Assembly (NCBI GenBank): GCA_964615305.1
Contig: CAZTNA010000014.1
Span: 1-64,000 of the forward strand
DNA: 64,000 bases
DNA from: Bog-950 sp964615305
GTDB taxonomy: Bacteria > Bacteroidota > Bacteroidia > Chitinophagales > LD1
Direction of reading: 5' to 3'
Below are positions 7,916-17,287 of this stretch, piece after piece. The notes under the pieces were generated by a model that did no database searches, was not told where the DNA came from, and saw only the letters and a program-made list of their open reading frames with translations. How positions within the stretch are numbered: the first letter of the stretch is position 1; the number at the start of each line of letters is the position of its first letter. Made by a program: the position numbers and the translations under genes.

Positions 7916-10195
7916 TTATTTCACACTTAGCTTCTGAATCTCTTTGTTTTCACCTGAATTAATTTGCAGCAGGTATATAGATTTACTAAGCAAACTTAAA
8001 TCGAGTACATAGCGACTATCAGATACTTTTTGTTGAAGAATAACACGACCAGCTAAATCATAAACAACAATTTCCTTTTCACCCTGCTCGGCAAAACTGA
8101 CTAAAAACACCCCTGATGAAGGGTTGGGCAGCACGGTTGTTTTTGAAGAAACAGGTTGGCTTACATCTGTAGCAGTAATACAAAAATTAAAAGAAACGCT
8201 ATCTCCAAAATTTGGATTAGAGAGAGTAGCGTATGTAGAACCATTGCCGGTTAAAGATAAACTGCCTGCAAATGGATCGCTAATTCCATCACCATAATCG
8301 TCATAGAGTGTAAATACATAGCATCCTGCTCCCAGGCAAAACGATGTATTGATTTGTTGCCCGTTATTAACATCTGAGTAAGGGCCTTCTTCGGCTACTA
8401 TGTTTCCAAAGGCATCTTTTACCTTCCAACTGGTTTCGCTTCCGTATTCATCAGTATGTAAACTTACGTTCACCTGATTTGCTGAAGGATATACGCTAAA
8501 GTTTACTGTCATAGCATCGTTAGTTGTATTACCATCGGTCTGCCCGTTAGGTGTAACTGTTTCGGCTGAAAAGCTGTGGTTGCCAGGGTTTAAAGTTGCC
8601 TGTGGTAATGTAACTGTTGTTGTAGAGCCAGCGGTAAGGTTTCCGTTATATGTGTATTGAAATACGTTACCATCAATAGTGTAGTTAATAATAACTGAAG
8701 TAATTGTGTTACCGCCAAAATTGCGTAGCACAATTTCTGGTGTTACTGAATTTACTGCACATAAATTACCATCAGGAGTATTAACTGCCTGTATGCCTGC
8801 ATCATTCATTATAGTGCTACCACAAGGCGAATTGGTGCCGGCCATGGCAAGCGTTCCTGTGTTATCAGGGTCGAGCCAGGGTTTCAGTCTGCGGTTATTG
8901 GTTGTTCCGTTATTTATCCAGCTAAACGAAAATTTGCCAAATTGATCTGGTTGGTTAGTAGCATTACAAAATGAACCACCCCCTGTTAATGTTCCGATAA
9001 CTTGCCCGGTGCTATTGAAAAGCGCACCGCCTGACGAACCCTCTTCTGTTACTCCATGTCCATTAGCGGTAGCTGCCCATTCCACATTCCAGTGTGTATT
9101 AGCTACGCTGCCCCAACTGGTAGATGTTATAGGTGTTGTATAGGTAGAAATCTTCTTTATGTCACCATCAGGGTGATGAATACTTACGCCTGAGGATGAA
9201 GGGGTGTTGGCAGAATTCCATCCAGTGTAAAAAACGTTGTAGCTGGTATTAGGTGCAGTAGTAAGTTGCAGCAATAAAAAATCTGATCCTGTATCACCAC
9301 CATTATCATTGCTCTCCGAAATTTTGGTGCAGCCTGTAACAGTTTTATTAGCAGCTCCGGCAGTGCCATTGCATGAAGTGGCTTCGTAGTTAAAATAAAA
9401 CACCCACTGTGCATACTGATTGGCGGTGGTGCCTTCACTACAATGTTGGGCGGTTAAAAAATATGGAGTGCAATCCTGACGCACATTATTAATTAAAGTT
9501 CCGGAGCAATACCCCTGACCGCCTGTTGCAACTACCATAATACGTGCTACCGAGCGTTTTTGATCTAAAAAATTATTGGTTTCGCTGCACGCAACATTTA
9601 CCTCACAACTGCCACTCGACAAACTTCTTTCGGCCTCGGCCAACGGATAAACCATTCGATAAGCGTGGCCAACCTCAACCATCTCAATGACTCCCTTTCT
9701 AAGTTCACCTGCCGGTTCGTAATACTCTATAACACAATTATCTCCATGTAGCAATCCCGGACAAAACGCCCTTGGTTCAGGTGTGTTTTCATGTGTAAAA
9801 GCTCCTAGCACTTCTTTATGATTCGGCATATAGACATGGAGCATGGCTCCTTTAGGGAGGTATAGTTTTTCGAACAAAGGCACAATTCCCATGGCATTCT
9901 GCGAAACGATAGTAACCCGCCATACTCTTGCGCCATTTGGCAGCACTGTCCACGAACCAGAGTTTTGCAGATTAATATCTACAGAAATGTTTCTGCTAAA
10001 TAATGGGAAACCGCCTTTGCGTAAGACTTCGCCATCGGATACGTGAGCTTTCTCTAAGTCAAAATGGCTCAATTGGAGTTCAGGAGCAGGCCTTAAACTA
10101 TGTGCAAATGAAATTGGCTTTAGCGTTTCAGTCATTTGCGCAGAAACTACCACACAACAACAAAACATCATGAGAGCAATCAGAATCTTTTTCAT
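7916..10195 (-). CDS. Secreted trypsin-like serine protease with T9SS type A sorting domain
   Basis: Protein of 759 residues resembling lysyl endopeptidase-type proteases. A signal peptide (1-19) and an apparent propeptide (20 to about 200) precede a chymotrypsin-fold domain with catalytic residues at His251 (LTAQHC), Asp305 (SDFLLLQL) and Ser388 (EEGSSGGALF). Several cysteines suggest disulfides. A CARDB-like beta domain follows (about 460-570), then a second beta domain. The last 75 residues (VLPNPSSGVF to the end) are a type A T9SS sorting domain, removed on export. Secreted or surface-bound endopeptidase activity is inferred; specificity for lysine is only suggested by similarity. Confidence 0.9.
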   Translation of the reverse strand: MKKILIALMMFCCCVVVSAQMTETLKPISFAHSLRPAPELQLSHFDLEKAHVSDGEVLRKGGFPLFSRNISVDINLQNSGSWTVLPNGARVWRVTIVSQNAMGIVPLFEKLYLPKGAMLHVYMPNHKEVLGAFTHENTPEPRAFCPGLLHGDNCVIEYYEPAGELRKGVIEMVEVGHAYRMVYPLAEAERSLSSGSCEVNVACSETNNFLDQKRSVARIMVVATGGQGYCSGTLINNVRQDCTPYFLTAQHCSEGTTANQYAQWVFYFNYEATSCNGTAGAANKTVTGCTKISESNDNGGDTGSDFLLLQLTTAPNTSYNVFYTGWNSANTPSSSGVSIHHPDGDIKKISTYTTPITSTSWGSVANTHWNVEWAATANGHGVTEEGSSGGALFNSTGQVIGTLTGGGSFCNATNQPDQFGKFSFSWINNGTTNNRRLKPWLDPDNTGTLAMAGTNSPCGSTIMNDAGIQAVNTPDGNLCAVNSVTPEIVLRNFGGNTITSVIINYTIDGNVFQYTYNGNLTAGSTTTVTLPQATLNPGNHSFSAETVTPNGQTDGNTTNDAMTVNFSVYPSANQVNVSLHTDEYGSETSWKVKDAFGNIVAEEGPYSDVNNGQQINTSFCLGAGCYVFTLYDDYGDGISDPFAGSLSLTGNGSTYATLSNPNFGDSVSFNFCITATDVSQPVSSKTTVLPNPSSGVFLVSFAEQGEKEIVVYDLAGRVILQQKVSDSRYVLDLSLLSKSIYLLQINSGENKEIQKLSVK

Positions 10196-10257
10196 AAGAT
10201 ACCTTTCCGGTATGCTAATTTACCCAAATTAATTATCTGAGAAGCAAAGGATGTTTA

Positions 10258-11346
10258 CTACAAATCGTAGTTCAGTACAATACCGTGGCTTTTAGGATGA
10301 CTTTGGCAAGTAAGCACATACCCTTTTGCTATTTCGGCATCAGTTAAACTCTCGCGGTCATCCATTTCTACTTTGCCTGAGATAAGTTTAGCGCGACACG
10401 TGCAACAAGCCGCTACCATACATGAATACGGAGGGTCGTACCCAGCATCAAGAGCAGCTTCTAAGATAGTTTCCTTTTCTTTTACCTCGAATTCGCGAGT
10501 GTTACCATCATAAATAATTTTCACTTTGGTTTTACCTGTGAAAGGCATTTCACTGTCAACACTTGTTCCCGAGCTTGCTGCTTTTTTGTCTTCGTCTGCT
10601 TTTGCTGTAAAGTACTCTATGTGAACTCTATCTTTGGGAACTTGAAGAACTCCTAAAGCCTCTTCTACACTTTTCATCATAGGTGTAGGCCCGCAGATAA
10701 AAAACTCGGCATGTTGCAAATTAAGATTGGTGTTTTCGCGCAATAACTTCAAAGCCATATCTTTTACAATAAAGCCAGTGTATCCAGCAAATCCGGCTTC
10801 GGGCGTATCTAAAATGTAAACCACTTTAAGGCGGTCGGCATGTTGACTTTCGAGGGCTATTAACTTGTCTTTAAAAATTATAGATGCAGTATTCCGGTTT
10901 CCGTAAAAAAGCGTAACACTGCTCTTAGGTTCTTTTGTTAATACAGATTTAAGAATGGAAAACACAGGTGTAATCCCTGAGCCGCCACCAAAGAGCACAT
11001 AATGTTTTTCGTTGGCAGCATTCATGGAAGAATGAAAATTCCCCATTGGCTCCATTGCTTCCACTTCAGTACCTGCTTTAAAATTATCGTTTATAAAATT
11101 GGAGCCCTTACCTCCAGCTACACGCTTAACTGCAATGGTAGGTAACTCATTTAAAAAGGGCGAACTGCAAAAAGAATACGAGCGGTTTACATTTTCTCCA
11201 TGAACCAGCAACTTGAGGGTGGTGAATTGCCCGGGATAAAAGTTGAATGCGCTTTTTAAACTATCGGGAATATGAAAAGAAACTGAAACGGCATCGGCTG
11301 TTTCGTATTTTACTTCGGCTACTGTAATCTTATGAAACTTTGACAT
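10258..11346 (-). CDS. Flavin reductase with C-terminal 2Fe-2S domain (PaaE-like)
   Basis: Oxidoreductase of 362 residues. Domains in order: FAD-binding barrel (about 1-105, with NRSYSFCSSP), NAD(P)-binding domain (about 110-235, FGGGSGITPVFSI and FFICGPTPMM), and a plant-type 2Fe-2S ferredoxin domain (about 270-362) with cysteines in C-x4-C-x2-C spacing (YSCMVAACCTC) plus a distal Cys near the end (LTCQSH). The architecture is that of PaaE and related oxygenase reductases. No phenylacetyl-CoA epoxidase genes are nearby, so its partner is unknown. I prefer the ATG at 11346 to the TTG at 11352. Confidence 0.88.
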   Translation of the reverse strand: MSKFHKITVAEVKYETADAVSVSFHIPDSLKSAFNFYPGQFTTLKLLVHGENVNRSYSFCSSPFLNELPTIAVKRVAGGKGSNFINDNFKAGTEVEAMEPMGNFHSSMNAANEKHYVLFGGGSGITPVFSILKSVLTKEPKSSVTLFYGNRNTASIIFKDKLIALESQHADRLKVVYILDTPEAGFAGYTGFIVKDMALKLLRENTNLNLQHAEFFICGPTPMMKSVEEALGVLQVPKDRVHIEYFTAKADEDKKAASSGTSVDSEMPFTGKTKVKIIYDGNTREFEVKEKETILEAALDAGYDPPYSCMVAACCTCRAKLISGKVEMDDRESLTDAEIAKGYVLTCQSHPKSHGIVLNYDL

Positions 11347-11478
11347 GAGCAATTCTTAGTTAATTGCGCGAATGTATAAAAACGTGACAGCGCTGGAACT
11401 TGAATGTATTTTAGTGCGTTAAAACAGGGTGATATATATCATCGGCTAATACAGTGTTGATATTCGGCTACAACTCAT

Positions 11479-11508
11479 TTTGAAAATACTATCGGATAAA
11501 TACTTTCG
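11479..11508 (+). promoter_or_regulatory. Predicted promoter of etfBA
   Basis: TTTG at 11479-11482, an 18-nt spacer, then TACTTTCG at 11501-11508, one base off the Bacteroidota -7 element TAnnTTTG. It would start RNA about 20 nt before the etfB ATG at 11537. Confidence 0.5.
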
Positions 11509-11536
11509 CACCGCTTTTTAAACCATACTATACAAT

Positions 11537-12277
11537 ATGAAAATCTTAGTTCCTATCGCCAAAGTGCCAGACACTACTTCTAAAATTGCCTTTACCGATA
11601 ACAACACCAAGTTTAGCGTTGAAGGTGTTACATTTATTATGAACCCTACTGATGAATGGTACGCCTTAGTGCGCGCTGTTGAGTTGAAAGAAAAACAAGG
11701 TGGCGAAGTAGTGGTTATTCACGTAGGCCTTGCCGACAGCGAGCAGATTATCCGCAAAGCTTTGGCTATTGGCGCTGATAAAGCAGTGCGTGTTGATGCT
11801 GAACCTACCGATGCTTATTTTGTTGCTTCACAAATTGCTGCACACGCTAAAACAGAAAATTACGATTTAATAATTGCCGGAAAAGAAACTATTGACTACA
11901 ACAGTTTTGAAGTTGGTGGTATGATAGCCGAACTACTTGATTTGCCGTGTGTAGCATTGGTACAAAAGTTGGAGATTGAAAATGGAGTAGCTACCATTAA
12001 ACGTGAAATTGAAGGAGGAACTGAAACCGTTGAAGTAAAACTTCCGATGGTTGTTTGTGCGCAGAAAGAATTGGCAGAAGCACGTATCCCGAACATGAAA
12101 GGTATTATGGGCGCACGCACAAAACCCCTAGCAGTGGTAACTGCTGATGCTACTGAAAAATTAACCAGTGTTGCTTCTTATTCGTTACCAGAGAAAGCAA
12201 AAGAGTGCAAATATATATCCGCTGACAATGTAGGTGAGTTGGTTCGACTCTTACATGAAGAAGCAAAAGTTATCTAA
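11537..12277 (+). CDS. etfB: Electron transfer flavoprotein, beta subunit
   Basis: Small subunit of the soluble ETF heterodimer that takes electrons from acyl-CoA dehydrogenases. It has 246 residues, normal for EtfB. Family features seen: the start MKILVPIAKVPDT, the AMP/FAD-binding region around GKETIDYNSFEVGGM, and LPMVVCAQKELAEARIPN with the recognition-loop segment near residue 190. etfA follows 41 nt downstream. No acyl-CoA dehydrogenase lies in the window. Confidence 0.96.
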   Translation: MKILVPIAKVPDTTSKIAFTDNNTKFSVEGVTFIMNPTDEWYALVRAVELKEKQGGEVVVIHVGLADSEQIIRKALAIGADKAVRVDAEPTDAYFVASQIAAHAKTENYDLIIAGKETIDYNSFEVGGMIAELLDLPCVALVQKLEIENGVATIKREIEGGTETVEVKLPMVVCAQKELAEARIPNMKGIMGARTKPLAVVTADATEKLTSVASYSLPEKAKECKYISADNVGELVRLLHEEAKVI

Positions 12278-12318
12278 TCTATTTTCATATCATTTACTAA
12301 CTACTAATATCAAATATC

Positions 12319-13296
12319 ATGAGTGTATTAAGTTTCGTAGAAATATCAGAAGGAAAAATAAAGAAAGCATCTTTTGAAGCTGCTTACTATGGATCTAAAG
12401 TAGCCGAGCAATTGGGCACTACTTCAGTGGCTGTTGTATTAGGCACTGCAAATGCCGATGAGTTGGCCACTTTGGGAACCGTGGGTGTTACAAAAGTATT
12501 GCATGCAGCCGATGCACGCTTCAACAATTTCGACTCCAAAGCTTTTGCTAAAGCAGCGGGCGATGCAGCAGCAAACACCGGAGCAAGTGTGGTGGTTTTG
12601 TCTTTTAACCAAAATGGCAAATTACTGGCTCCTCGTATAAGTGTACGTTTAAAAGCGGGCTATGTTCCGGGTGCAGTTGAGTTACCGGCATTTAACGGAG
12701 CTACCGCGCTAGTTAAGAAAAATGTATTTAGCGGTAAAGCATCAGCCCAATACCAATTAAATACTGAGAAAAAAGTAATTGCTGTAAATCCTAACTCGTT
12801 GTCACCGGTACGTGGTAGCGGTACAGCTTCTATAGAAGCTTTTTTACCGTCTGTAACAGATGCTGATTTTGCCACAGTGGTAAAATCAACAGATAAAATT
12901 GTTGGTGAAATTCCGCTAAGCGAAGCTGAATTGGTTGTTTCAGCAGGTCGTGGTTTAAAAGGGCCCGAAAACTGGGGTATGATTGATGATTTGGCTAAGG
13001 AAATGGGAGCAGCAACTGCTTGTTCACGAGCTGTTGCAGACGTTGACTGGCGCCCTCACCACGAACACGTAGGGCAAACCGGCTTGACAATTCGCCCTAA
13101 CCTTTACATTGCCGTTGGAATTTCTGGCGCTATACAACACTTGGCCGGAGTTAATGGCTCTAAAGTAATTGTGGTAGTAAACACAGACCCGGAAGCTCCT
13201 TTCTTTAAAGCAGCTGATTACGGTATTGTAGGAGACGCATTTCAGGTAATGCCAAAATTTTTAGAAGAATACAAGAAGTTTAAAGCAGGTGTGTAA
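12319..13296 (+). CDS. etfA: Electron transfer flavoprotein, alpha subunit
   Basis: FAD-binding large subunit of ETF, 325 residues, encoded directly after etfB. The C-terminal FAD domain is clear: VSAGRGLKGPENWGM, then WRPHHEHVGQTG, LYIAVGISGAIQHLAG and VNTDPEAPFFKAADYGIVGDA. The N-terminal domain is the usual alpha/beta half that pairs with EtfB. A strong hairpin terminator lies 25 nt after the stop, so etfBA is probably a two-gene operon. Confidence 0.96.
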   Translation: MSVLSFVEISEGKIKKASFEAAYYGSKVAEQLGTTSVAVVLGTANADELATLGTVGVTKVLHAADARFNNFDSKAFAKAAGDAAANTGASVVVLSFNQNGKLLAPRISVRLKAGYVPGAVELPAFNGATALVKKNVFSGKASAQYQLNTEKKVIAVNPNSLSPVRGSGTASIEAFLPSVTDADFATVVKSTDKIVGEIPLSEAELVVSAGRGLKGPENWGMIDDLAKEMGAATACSRAVADVDWRPHHEHVGQTGLTIRPNLYIAVGISGAIQHLAGVNGSKVIVVVNTDPEAPFFKAADYGIVGDAFQVMPKFLEEYKKFKAGV

Positions 13297-13320
13297 CAGT
13301 AACTGCCATTGATAATTTGT

Positions 13321-13361
13321 AATCGGTAATCAGCCGCAAGTTGATTACCGATTATTGTTTT
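13321..13361 (+). terminator. Intrinsic terminator after etfA
   Basis: Perfect 12-bp stem (AATCGGTAATCA at 13321-13332 with TGATTACCGATT at 13342-13353), 9-nt loop, followed by a T-rich tract. Confidence 0.85.
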
Positions 13362-13430
13362 AAAATCTATTCATTTTTTTATTACACAAATCACTTTACA
13401 TTTCGCTCAACAATAGGTAGTTTGCCGCTG

Positions 13431-14033
13431 ATGAAAAAAATTGAGCTCGATATTATTGCCCTTTCGCACAGTGTAACCCAGTCGCACTCGTTTGCTGTGG
13501 TATTAGGCGAAGTAGGTGGCAGTCGAAGACTACCGATAGTAATAGGTGGTTTTGAAGCGCAGGCCATAGCCGTAGCACTTGACAACATGAAGCCCACCCG
13601 GCCACTTACGCATGATTTAATGAAAGCTATATGCGACACTTTTGACGTTCAATTAGAGTATATCTATATCTCAAAGCTGATTGATGGTGTGTTTTATTCG
13701 TACTTGGTTTGTAAAAAAAACGATGAGTATTTTGAAATAGACTCGCGCACAAGTGATGCTTTAGCTTTAGCCGTTCGTTTCGACTGCCCAATTTATGTTG
13801 AAGAGGGTATATTAAACGAAGCTGGTGTAGAAGCCGACCCAGATGAAGAACAAAACATTGCGAAATCTGTTGAAGAAACGGAAACAGCAGAACTCAATAC
13901 TACTCCCACATCACTTACCAATTACATGAATATGGCTACTGCTGAGTTGCAAACTCATCTGAAATCAGCTCTCGACAACGAAGATTATGAGTTGGCAGCG
14001 CGTATTCGTGACGAGTTAAACAAACGCAAGTAA
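13431..14033 (+). CDS. Bifunctional nuclease family protein (DUF151) with UVR motif
   Basis: Protein of 200 residues. Residues 1 to about 135 form the BFN/DUF151 domain (MKKIELDIIALSHS, RRLPIVIGGFEAQAIAVAL, DSRTSDALALAVR). An acidic linker follows, and the C-terminal 35 residues are a UvrB/UvrC-type UVR motif (ALDNEDYELAARIRDELNKRK). Family members have been reported to have DNase and RNase activity; here the role is inferred. I start at the ATG at 13431, where the conserved domain begins; the frame is open upstream to 13341 but that stretch overlaps the region just after the etfA terminator. Confidence 0.88.
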   Translation: MKKIELDIIALSHSVTQSHSFAVVLGEVGGSRRLPIVIGGFEAQAIAVALDNMKPTRPLTHDLMKAICDTFDVQLEYIYISKLIDGVFYSYLVCKKNDEYFEIDSRTSDALALAVRFDCPIYVEEGILNEAGVEADPDEEQNIAKSVEETETAELNTTPTSLTNYMNMATAELQTHLKSALDNEDYELAARIRDELNKRK

Positions 14034-14369
14034 ATAAACACATTCAATAGTTTCTATCGAAGTTCTTAGGGGAAGCAACTTCGTTTGTACCATTTGTATT
14101 TTTAAGCCTCTTTAGTTACGTGCTTTATTTTATATCGAGAGTTGCTTACAAACCATCAGACGCTTTTTGTAAAAATTTTGACGTAAACATACTTCCGCAC
14201 CGTGGCTTACCTGTTTGAGAAAACAGTTACCCTGCAAAGTTGGTTTACCTTCTGCTACTATGGCCAAAAATGTAAACTGAAGAAACACCTAACCTGCCGT
14301 TTCTAAATTTTAGTAATAAAAAGTGTAGAATTTCGAATTACTTAGATTAAATCTACATTAGCGCCCGAA
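14034..14369. other. Intergenic region with a predicted promoter
   Basis: 336 nt without a gene. It holds one good promoter candidate (14166-14197). The roughly 170 nt after it form an untranslated leader in which I see no clear riboswitch or hairpin. Confidence 0.5.
14166..14197 (+). promoter_or_regulatory. Predicted promoter of the DUF59/bacilliredoxin genes
   Basis: TTTG at 14166-14169, a 20-nt spacer and TACTTCCG at 14190-14197. The -7 box resembles that of the etfB promoter (TACTTTCG, followed in both by CACCG). The leader to the GTG start would be about 160 nt. Confidence 0.4.
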
Positions 14370-14693
14370 GTGGCAGAAACAGTAACAGAAGATCAGATAA
14401 AGGCATCTATAATTGAGATGTTGAAAAGAGTTTTCGACCCCGAAATACCGGTGAACATTTACGATTTGGGGCTTATATACGAAGTAAATGTTTTCCCAGA
14501 TAGGAACGTTGAAGTAGTAATGACACTAACTTCGCCAAACTGCCCTGTGGCCGGAACACTGCCAGGTGAAGTGGAACAGAAAGTAAAATCTGTGGGTGCT
14601 GTGAATGATGTAACTATCGAATTGGTTTTCGACCCGCCCTGGAATCAGGAAATGATGAGTGAAGAAGCTAAGTTAGAACTTGGTTTCATGTAG
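14370..14693 (+). CDS. DUF59/MIP18-family Fe-S assembly protein (SufT-like)
   Basis: Protein of 107 residues of the DUF59 (MIP18/PaaD/SufT) family, which acts in Fe-S cluster maturation. Seen: KRVFDPEIPVNIYDLGLIYEV and the conserved cysteine in TLTSPNCPVAGTLP near residue 50, then DPPWNQEMMSEEAK. This compact form lacks the long N-terminal extension of SufT proper. Translation appears to start at a GTG, since no in-frame ATG lies close upstream. The bacilliredoxin gene follows 49 nt downstream, which fits a Fe-S and thiol maintenance pair; no suf genes are in the window. Confidence 0.87.
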   Translation: MAETVTEDQIKASIIEMLKRVFDPEIPVNIYDLGLIYEVNVFPDRNVEVVMTLTSPNCPVAGTLPGEVEQKVKSVGAVNDVTIELVFDPPWNQEMMSEEAKLELGFM

Positions 14694-14742
14694 ATAAATC
14701 AAACAAATTATTAACCATACACCAAAAATTAAAACTTAAAAA

Positions 14743-15159
14743 ATGTATCCAGCTGAATTAATTGCCCCAATGAAAGCCGACCTTACGCAGGTGGGTTTTG
14801 AAGAATTACTAACTCCTGCAGATGTAGATAATGCCTTAACACAAAATCAAGGCACGGTGTTTTTATTTTTCAACTCTGTATGCGGTTGTGCAGCAGGTGC
14901 TGCCCGCCCTGCGTTAAAAGAAGCCGTGAAAAACGCAACCAAATTACCCGGCAAAATGGTAACAGTTTTTGCCGGTGTTGACAGAGAAGCGGTAAACAAA
15001 GCACGTGAATACACTTTGCCTTATCCTCCTTCATCACCAAGCATGGCTTTGTTTAAAGAAGGTAAACTTGTGCACTTTGTGGAACGCCACCAAATAGAAG
15101 GCAACAGTGCCGCCACAATTTCAGAACACCTGAAAAAAGTGTTTGAGCATTTTTGCTAA
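14743..15159 (+). CDS. Bacilliredoxin, BrxA/BrxB (YphP/YqiW) family
   Basis: Protein of 138 residues with thioredoxin-like fold and the CGC active site at residues 47-49 (NSVCGCAAG), the hallmark of bacilliredoxins that remove bacillithiol from mixed disulfides. The start MYPAELIAPMKADL is the standard family beginning and the length is normal. Bacillithiol use by this organism is inferred from the family only; no bsh genes are in the window. The protein ends in a Cys residue, an oddity whose meaning is unclear. Confidence 0.93.
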   Translation: MYPAELIAPMKADLTQVGFEELLTPADVDNALTQNQGTVFLFFNSVCGCAAGAARPALKEAVKNATKLPGKMVTVFAGVDREAVNKAREYTLPYPPSSPSMALFKEGKLVHFVERHQIEGNSAATISEHLKKVFEHFC

Positions 15160-15229
15160 TACTGTTTCGTTCATTAAACAAGTATTGATATTCGGTTATT
15201 GATAAAATCTTATCTCAAAAAATAGTGCC

Positions 15230-17287
15230 ATGAAAAAAACATTACTACTACCATTGATGTTGTTTGTTTTTGCTAACTCAAATGCTGCAGTGGGTGATAC
15301 AACAGTAATTGTAGCACATACACTTAGCAATTTGGCCTCGCCACCTTCAAATGATGATGTATGGACAGTGTTTCCGAACACTCCGGTTACTTATCAACGG
15401 GTTGTCATGAAGTTTACTTTGGGTTGTGGAACACCTAACTGTTCGGGCTGGGATTACACCGTGAATGTGTCACTTGGCAAGAAAGATGGAACACTTGACT
15501 CAGCAATTGTGGCAATAGATACTACAACACATGACACAACCTGGAGCTATAGTGACCACGTAAAGTTTTTGGAGGCCGGTAGATTGATTACCCCCTATGG
15601 CACCTACATGGCAGCTAATAGCAACGGTTTTAATAGTTCATGGACACACCCATACTATTACGATGTAACTGATTATGCAGCCCTGCTTAAAGACTCAGTG
15701 AATGTGCGTGTGCACTATGATGGCTGGTCAGATGCTTTTAGTGCTCGGGTTGAGTTTATTTTTATTGAAGGTAATCCTACACGAGAAGTAGAAACCGTAC
15801 GAGAAGTTTATAACAGCTATATCAACTATCCTAATTCGGCAGGGTTTGAAAGTGTGGCGGTACCTAAAACTTTTCCAATAGCAGCCAATGTAACATCAGC
15901 TAAATTAGTTTTGATTATGACCGGCCATGGAGACCAGGGTGAATTTGACCCACACTACATACACTGGAAAGTAAACAGCAACGAAGTATATAGTAGAATT
16001 CTATGGAAAGATGACTGCGATATTACTGCAGTAGCGCCACAAGGTGGTACTTGGATTTTTAGCCGTGCAAACTGGTGCCCAGGCGAAAAAATTCCGGTTT
16101 TTGAAACAGATATTACACCATACATCACTCCCGGACAAAATGTTTTGCTTGATTTAGATTTTGATGATTTTGCTCTACAGAGCGGAGCTGCTGCGGGTTA
16201 TGGAACCTCTGCTTACCTCATTACATATACCTCTCAAAAAGATAATGATGTAATGATGGCAGAAATTATTGCCCCTAATAACGACAAACAATATTTACAC
16301 TGGAATCCTATCAGCACACAACCCAAAGTGCTGATTAAAAACACGGGCAAAAACAACCTTAACTATGCAGAGATTTCGTATTGGGTTAAAGGAGGCACTA
16401 AGTGGTATTATGAGTGGTATGGTTCGTTGCCCAGTTTTGAATCGGAGCTAGTAACACTACCTGCATTTGATTGGAACGGGCTTGACACCAATGACCGTGT
16501 GTTTTATGCAGAAGCATCATGGCCAAATCAAGTGCCTGATGAGTATTCATTTAACAACAAAATTGAGTCACGTTTTAATATGGCTCCTAAACTCGATTCC
16601 GCCTTCTTTATTTTCTTTAAGAGCAACAATCAGCCATGGGAAAATAGATACGTTGTTAAGAACGAAGATGGAGATACTATTCGCCACAAAACAACATTTC
16701 CGGCTACTACGAACAATTTTGATACGTTGCATTTACAACCAGGCAGCTACGTTTTCGATTTTTTCGACTTCGATTCAGTTAACTGGGGATGCGGAGACGG
16801 TCTTTCATTTTTCTTGAATCAACATCCGCAAGCTTGCCCTATAGGTTCCGGTTGCTACGAAACCAACGGGCAATTAAAACTACGCAAATTGAATAACACA
16901 GTTATAAAAGATTTTAATGCAGAGTTAGGCAGAAATGTTCATTACGAGTTTACCGTTGGTTACTCATTAGGATACAATCCTCCGAAGCAAGCACCCAACC
17001 CTCCTGTACATACAAACATTACGAGCATGAATGAAACAAACAACAGTTTACAGGTTTATCCCAATCCGTCAAAGGATATAGTGTATGTTGAGGTAAATTT
17101 AGCTAACATTCAATCAGGCAGTATTGAACTGCATGAAATGACAGGTAAACTTTTGAAAAAAGTATTTGTAACCGATGCCAAACACTACAAGTGGAGTGTT
17201 ACTACTTCAGCTTTACCAAAAGGGGTTTATATGGTTAGCTACTTATCAAAAGGATTGAGTATAAACAAACGGTTGGTTGTAGAATAA
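15230..17287 (+). CDS. Secreted PNGase F-like protein with T9SS sorting domain
   Basis: Protein of 685 residues related to peptide-N-glycosidase F, which cuts N-glycans from Asn. Signal peptide 1-20. The N-terminal PNGase domain shows CGTPNCSGWDYTV; Asp75 in GWD aligns with the catalytic Asp of the Flavobacterium enzyme. VHYDGWSDAFSARVEFIFIEG holds likely glycan-contact residues. The C-terminal PNGase domain follows (about 200-335), then a CARDB-like segment, and a T9SS type A sorting domain from VYPNPSKDIVYVE to the end. It is predicted to act outside the cell on glycoproteins. It abuts the convergent thioredoxin-like gene with no spacer at all. Confidence 0.85.
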   Translation: MKKTLLLPLMLFVFANSNAAVGDTTVIVAHTLSNLASPPSNDDVWTVFPNTPVTYQRVVMKFTLGCGTPNCSGWDYTVNVSLGKKDGTLDSAIVAIDTTTHDTTWSYSDHVKFLEAGRLITPYGTYMAANSNGFNSSWTHPYYYDVTDYAALLKDSVNVRVHYDGWSDAFSARVEFIFIEGNPTREVETVREVYNSYINYPNSAGFESVAVPKTFPIAANVTSAKLVLIMTGHGDQGEFDPHYIHWKVNSNEVYSRILWKDDCDITAVAPQGGTWIFSRANWCPGEKIPVFETDITPYITPGQNVLLDLDFDDFALQSGAAAGYGTSAYLITYTSQKDNDVMMAEIIAPNNDKQYLHWNPISTQPKVLIKNTGKNNLNYAEISYWVKGGTKWYYEWYGSLPSFESELVTLPAFDWNGLDTNDRVFYAEASWPNQVPDEYSFNNKIESRFNMAPKLDSAFFIFFKSNNQPWENRYVVKNEDGDTIRHKTTFPATTNNFDTLHLQPGSYVFDFFDFDSVNWGCGDGLSFFLNQHPQACPIGSGCYETNGQLKLRKLNNTVIKDFNAELGRNVHYEFTVGYSLGYNPPKQAPNPPVHTNITSMNETNNSLQVYPNPSKDIVYVEVNLANIQSGSIELHEMTGKLLKKVFVTDAKHYKWSVTTSALPKGVYMVSYLSKGLSINKRLVVE

